Source: Whitmania pigra
Lineage: Eukaryota; Annelida; Clitellata; Hirudinida; Haemopidae
Direction of reading: 5' to 3'
DNA: 64,000 nucleotides
Assembly: GCA_021613335.1 (NCBI GenBank)
Contig: JAJTWR010000458.1
Coordinates: 1,263,501 to 1,327,500, forward strand
In this document: positions 60,847 through 64,000 of the stretch, piece after piece
Layout of the letters: each line of letters starts with the position of its first letter
Position numbering within the stretch: position 1 is the stretch's first letter
Translations under genes and position numbers: made by a program
Notes under the pieces: model-generated
What the model saw: only the letters and a program-made list of their open reading frames with translations
The model's database searches: none
What the model was told of the DNA's origin: nothing

Positions 60847-62180
60847 CTCTCCAGCAGTGATGGGTAAAATCACGTTCAGAGTGATTGGAAATCAAAATCA
60901 AGATCACCAGACAAAAAGTGATTGGAAATCGAAATCAGGTTCAAGCATGTGATTTCACGTTAAAATCAGGTTCACGCATGTGATTTGACGTTAAAATCAT
61001 CAAAATCAAATCACTTTGACCAAAAAGTGCACGAACTTTTTAAACACTGTCAATTTTCAAAGCTTTTATTAACTTTCAAAAACAAAAGTTTTCGAAACAT
61101 CGAATCATGTAGTCTGTTCCTTCTTGATGCTTCAATCAGTCCTGCCAAACTAAATAACCTCTCCATGGGAGCTAATGGTGGCAGCTTTGTATTATAGCGC
61201 ACAAAGTGACTAGGGGTGTTCAGGTTAGCCGAATAGGTTACGTGCCTGCATATGGCGGTAATGGCAACAGTCGTAATGTGTGGTGTTCGAAACCCAGCCT
61301 GCACTGACACCAGTTCCCTTGGGAAGGACCGCTATATAAATGGTTACAAGCGCCTCTGACGCTATGCATATGGCATATAAATAAATGAAGTTACAACAAA
61401 GATTTTTTTGACTAGGTTTGATTCAAGACTAGAGAGATGACATTCCGCATCAGACAAATAATTCATCGTATTGGTGCGGATACTGTTTGCCTTGTTAACA
61501 GTGACTTTTTGCAAGTCAGACTGATGATCCTCATAATATCCGTAATATTCATTGTCAAGGACCATTTATAAATGTTGATCCTGATCAGCTGGTGCAAAAT
61601 TCGTTCCACGTAAAAACACTTCTAATACTAGTTCCATAAGAATTGTTTGTCATATATTCAGTTCCAACATACATCATGTGTCATACATCCTTATAGTTAA
61701 AAAAATTTATTTTTCATGTAGCTAAGAATGTAAAAAGCATTAGATTGCATAGGAAATCGTTGCACGTCTCGATCCTGATATCGACTTTTAAAAAATTACA
61801 AGTCAAGCAGCGGCGGCAATTCACAAGCGGTTTTATCATTATCAGCAATTTTACAACTTTCGTTAACCATGAGGTCGGAATAGCACTAACAACAACAATA
61901 CAAGTAAATAAAAGGAAGTTGCATCCATTATCGACTGATAATGTCATAAAGAAAGATATTACATATTTACAAAAACTAAATTTTGAAATTTAAATTTTAT
62001 ATGATTTCGTGATTTTTACATATTAAAAAAATCATCAATCATCAAAAATAGGATTTAAAATAAAAATCAAAATCGCACATCGCACGATGATTTTGACTCA
62101 AATCAAAAAATCATAAAGGTGATTTTATTTCGTGATTTTAAATCACTTGATTTGAAATACTACCCATCACTGCTCTCCAG
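60847..62180. mobile_element. Complete hAT element with 8-base target duplication
   Basis: CTCTCCAG occurs at 60847-60854 and again at 62173-62180, flanking a 1,318-base element (60855-62172). Its ends are perfect 12-base terminal inverted repeats, CAGTGATGGGTA at the left and its complement at the right. An 8-base duplication and CAGNG ends are diagnostic of hAT. The reverse strand (61050-61310) keeps the end of an Ac-type transposase: NTKLPPLAPMERLFSLAGLI then EASRRNRLHDSMFRKLLFLK, matching LPSSAPxERLFSxGG...RRxRLxDxMxEKLxFLK. The N-terminal DNA-binding and catalytic parts are absent, so it is a non-autonomous internal-deletion derivative. AT-rich AAATCA-type subterminal repeats occupy both ends. 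A SINE is nested inside. Confidence 0.9.
61207..61416 (+). mobile_element. tRNA-derived SINE nested in the hAT element (copy A)
   Basis: TGACTAGG is duplicated at 61207-61214 and 61409-61416 around a 194-base insert. The insert starts ggtgttcaggttagccgaat, an A-box-like head, carries the B-box-like gtgttcgaaaccc at about 61,287-61,299, has a body ending cgctatgcatatggcatata, and a tail aataaatgaagttacaac followed by a T-run. It interrupts the hAT transposase remnant, so it inserted later. It is the most complete copy of a family with fragments at 11.6, 36.4, 42.0 and 51.4 kb. The tRNA of origin was not identified. Confidence 0.7.
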
Positions 62181-62452
62181 TTGCCTACAGCAACCAGGAT
62201 GTTTAAGGTAATTATTTCCTACCACTTCTCACAATCTCCAATGTGGTTGAAATAATTATTTCTTACCACTTCTCACAAAAGTGGACGACCTCGCCTAAAT
62301 TGGTGCTTGGTCACATAATTTGTGTGCTATCGTAGCGTAGCGTTGGCCTTAGCACAACTCGATGTGAATATCTCACAGTCACTATGAGACAATAGGACAA
62401 CTCTCTTTAGATTGAAGTTAGTGAAATCATACAAAATAAAACAGAAAATAAT
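62181..62452. other. Flank of the hAT element
   Basis: No gene recognised. An imperfect internal duplication is visible (aattatttcctaccacttct at about 62,210 and aattatttcttaccacttct at about 62,252). Confidence 0.5.
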
Positions 62453-62807
62453 GAAATAATATAATATTAACGTAATAATATAATATTAACGTAATAATAT
62501 AATATTAACGTAATAATATAATATTAACGTAATAATATAATATTAACGTAATAATATAATATTAACGTAATAATATAATATTAACGTAATAATATAATAT
62601 TAACGTAATAATATAATATTAACGTAATAATATAATATTAACGTAATAATATAATATTAACGTAATAATATAATATTAACGTAATAATATAATATTAACG
62701 TAATAATATAATATTAACGTAATAATATAATATTAACGTAATAATATAATATTAACGAAATAATATAATATTAACGCAATAATACAATATTAACGTAATA
62801 ACTTAAC
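62453..62807. repeat. 19-base minisatellite, about 18.5 copies
   Basis: Unit gtaataatataatattaac, 19 bases, runs almost without change from 62453 to about 62,807. Copies are identical in the centre and diverge at the edges (gaaataat at both ends, gcaataatac and gtaataactt at the right), as expected from unequal exchange. There are no spacers between units. Confidence 0.95.
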
Positions 62808-64000
62808 ATCGATGAATGGTTCTGAAGTGTTTGGAAGACAACAAAGAATTATCGACAAACGAGAGAAGTTTTGCGAAAAACTCATAAAATTTAGGATTTT
62901 CTTTTCAAATATTTTTGTAAATGCTTCCTAATTTTATAGAATAAATTCAATTGCGCCATTTCATAAAGGCATGCAAAAATATGCGTTCTGGCGTATGCTG
63001 ACCGAGCGAAATAGAAATTTTTCAAAATTAGCTTTATTTATCTAATTTCTACTTCTCTTTGAAGATTTAGAGGGGATGTAATTAACTGCAATAATTAAAT
63101 TTTAAATGTTATATTTATTTTAAAGTAATTAAAATTTAAATGTTATATTTATTTTAAAGTAATTAAAATTATAAAATGTTTTTATTTAATACATTTATTG
63201 ATTTGATGTATTGTAAATTGTTTTTAATTTACTACAATCTTATTTATTTTGTATCGAGTTAAGATTAAACATTTCAAGTCCCAAGCAGCATACGAGCACC
63301 TGTCCATCGTCCAAACAAGTCGTAACAAAAGCACCGAAAAGGCTCACAGCTTCTTCAGTTTTTCCCGCTCAATTTCGACAGTCACTCGTCTGCTCGACAT
63401 CGGTGTCGAGTGCTTAATTGTCGAGAGTTTATGTTCTCCGTCCGTGCAAATGAAAAACTAATTCGCACAAGTACATCGTCGGAGATTCTTCTGTTTTTTA
63501 TTGGAACTAAAACTTGAATTCAATCGAGCTTCTGCAAAGGCAGATTAATTATCTAGTAAATATTTTAATAGATTAATTATGCTTCAATTAAATAAATAAT
63601 CTAATTAGATATATAATTACTTAAATACGTTCAAATAGGTTCCAATGAGATGAAATAGTGAGAGGATAAAATAAAATAGTTGATATTTTAATCAACAAAT
63701 TAAATAATTATTAATAACAGTATTGATCTAAAAATATATTTAAATAAGTTTATACTTGAGTTTAAAATGATTAAATGATTAAAATATTATAATCTAAATT
63801 AATATTGTGATTTTATATAATTTTATAAAGTGTAAATTATATATTATTGTATAAAAATAAAAATATATATATTTAAATATGATTGTTGCATTATTAAACG
63901 TTTGAATATTAACAAACAATAAACAAAATTGCAACAAATAATCATTCTCTCACACAGTCAAGTCGACAGCATCTCAGCTTACCACTGGAAACACGAAATA
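62808..64000. other. AT-rich end of window
   Basis: No gene was recognised. A tandem duplication of 34 bases (aaatgttatatttattttaa plus agtaattaaaattt) lies at about 63,100-63,170. The stretch 63,255-63,480 is richer in GC than its surroundings and holds a 70-codon frame without family resemblance; it may be an exon of a gene beyond the window. The last 50 bases (tctctcacacagtcaagtcg...) resemble a transcription start or first exon, but this cannot be tested here. Confidence 0.4.

Noticed and set aside
61215..61408. Functional tRNA gene
   Set aside because: A and B box-like motifs are present, but no cloverleaf could be drawn, and the element has a body, tail and target duplication of a SINE.
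62453..62807. CRISPR-like regular repeat
   Set aside because: Units follow directly with no unique spacers, and the context is a eukaryotic chromosome. It is a minisatellite.

Overview
The window is nuclear DNA of an invertebrate animal. It is very AT-rich, with GT-AG introns of about 70 to 2,000 bases, AATAAA polyadenylation signals, long AAT/ATT microsatellites and DNA-transposon and SINE remains. A large apolipophorin-type lipoprotein gene and a FAM47-type gene point to a protostome, probably an arthropod or other ecdysozoan. No species is claimed.

Layout. 1-3660: a hAT transposase tail (+), a broken PCF11-like zinc-finger region (+) and a GT92-type glycosyltransferase gene (+). 4373-7640: a nine-exon FAM47E-like gene (+, 584 aa). 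8190-8560: a decayed LINE reverse-transcriptase tail (-). 10421-19201: a 20-exon RRBP1 (ribosome-binding protein 1/kinectin family) gene (-, 1032 aa). 20309-21850: a six-exon NDUFS3 gene (+, 261 aa), divergent from RRBP1. 22810-28868: a 13-exon 5'-nucleotidase-family metallophosphoesterase (-, 597 aa), convergent with NDUFS3. 28869-34126: gene-poor, repeat-rich DNA. 34345-55579: a 41-exon large lipid transfer protein gene (+, 4139 aa) with signal peptide, vitellogenin-type N-module, a giant 4,353-base exon, a helical stretch, a vWD domain and a vWA-like domain. 55580-64000: no intact gene recognised; two hAT remnants, one of them complete with terminal repeats, an 8-base target duplication and a nested SINE, plus a 19-base minisatellite.

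Most exon models were checked by hand: splice sites and codon phase agree throughout FAM47E-like, RRBP1, NDUFS3, the nucleotidase and the lipoprotein gene, and each sums to a multiple of three. The genes are unrelated housekeeping and secretory functions (ER ribosome/secretion scaffold, complex I, nucleotide hydrolysis, lipid transport), not a pathway cluster. I saw no clearly new biological system. The least ordinary items are the lipoprotein's C-terminal architecture, a SINE family whose 3' tails lie beside trinucleotide microsatellites next to splice donors, a triplicated 3' splice site in RRBP1, and three RRxS motifs in the nucleotidase tail.
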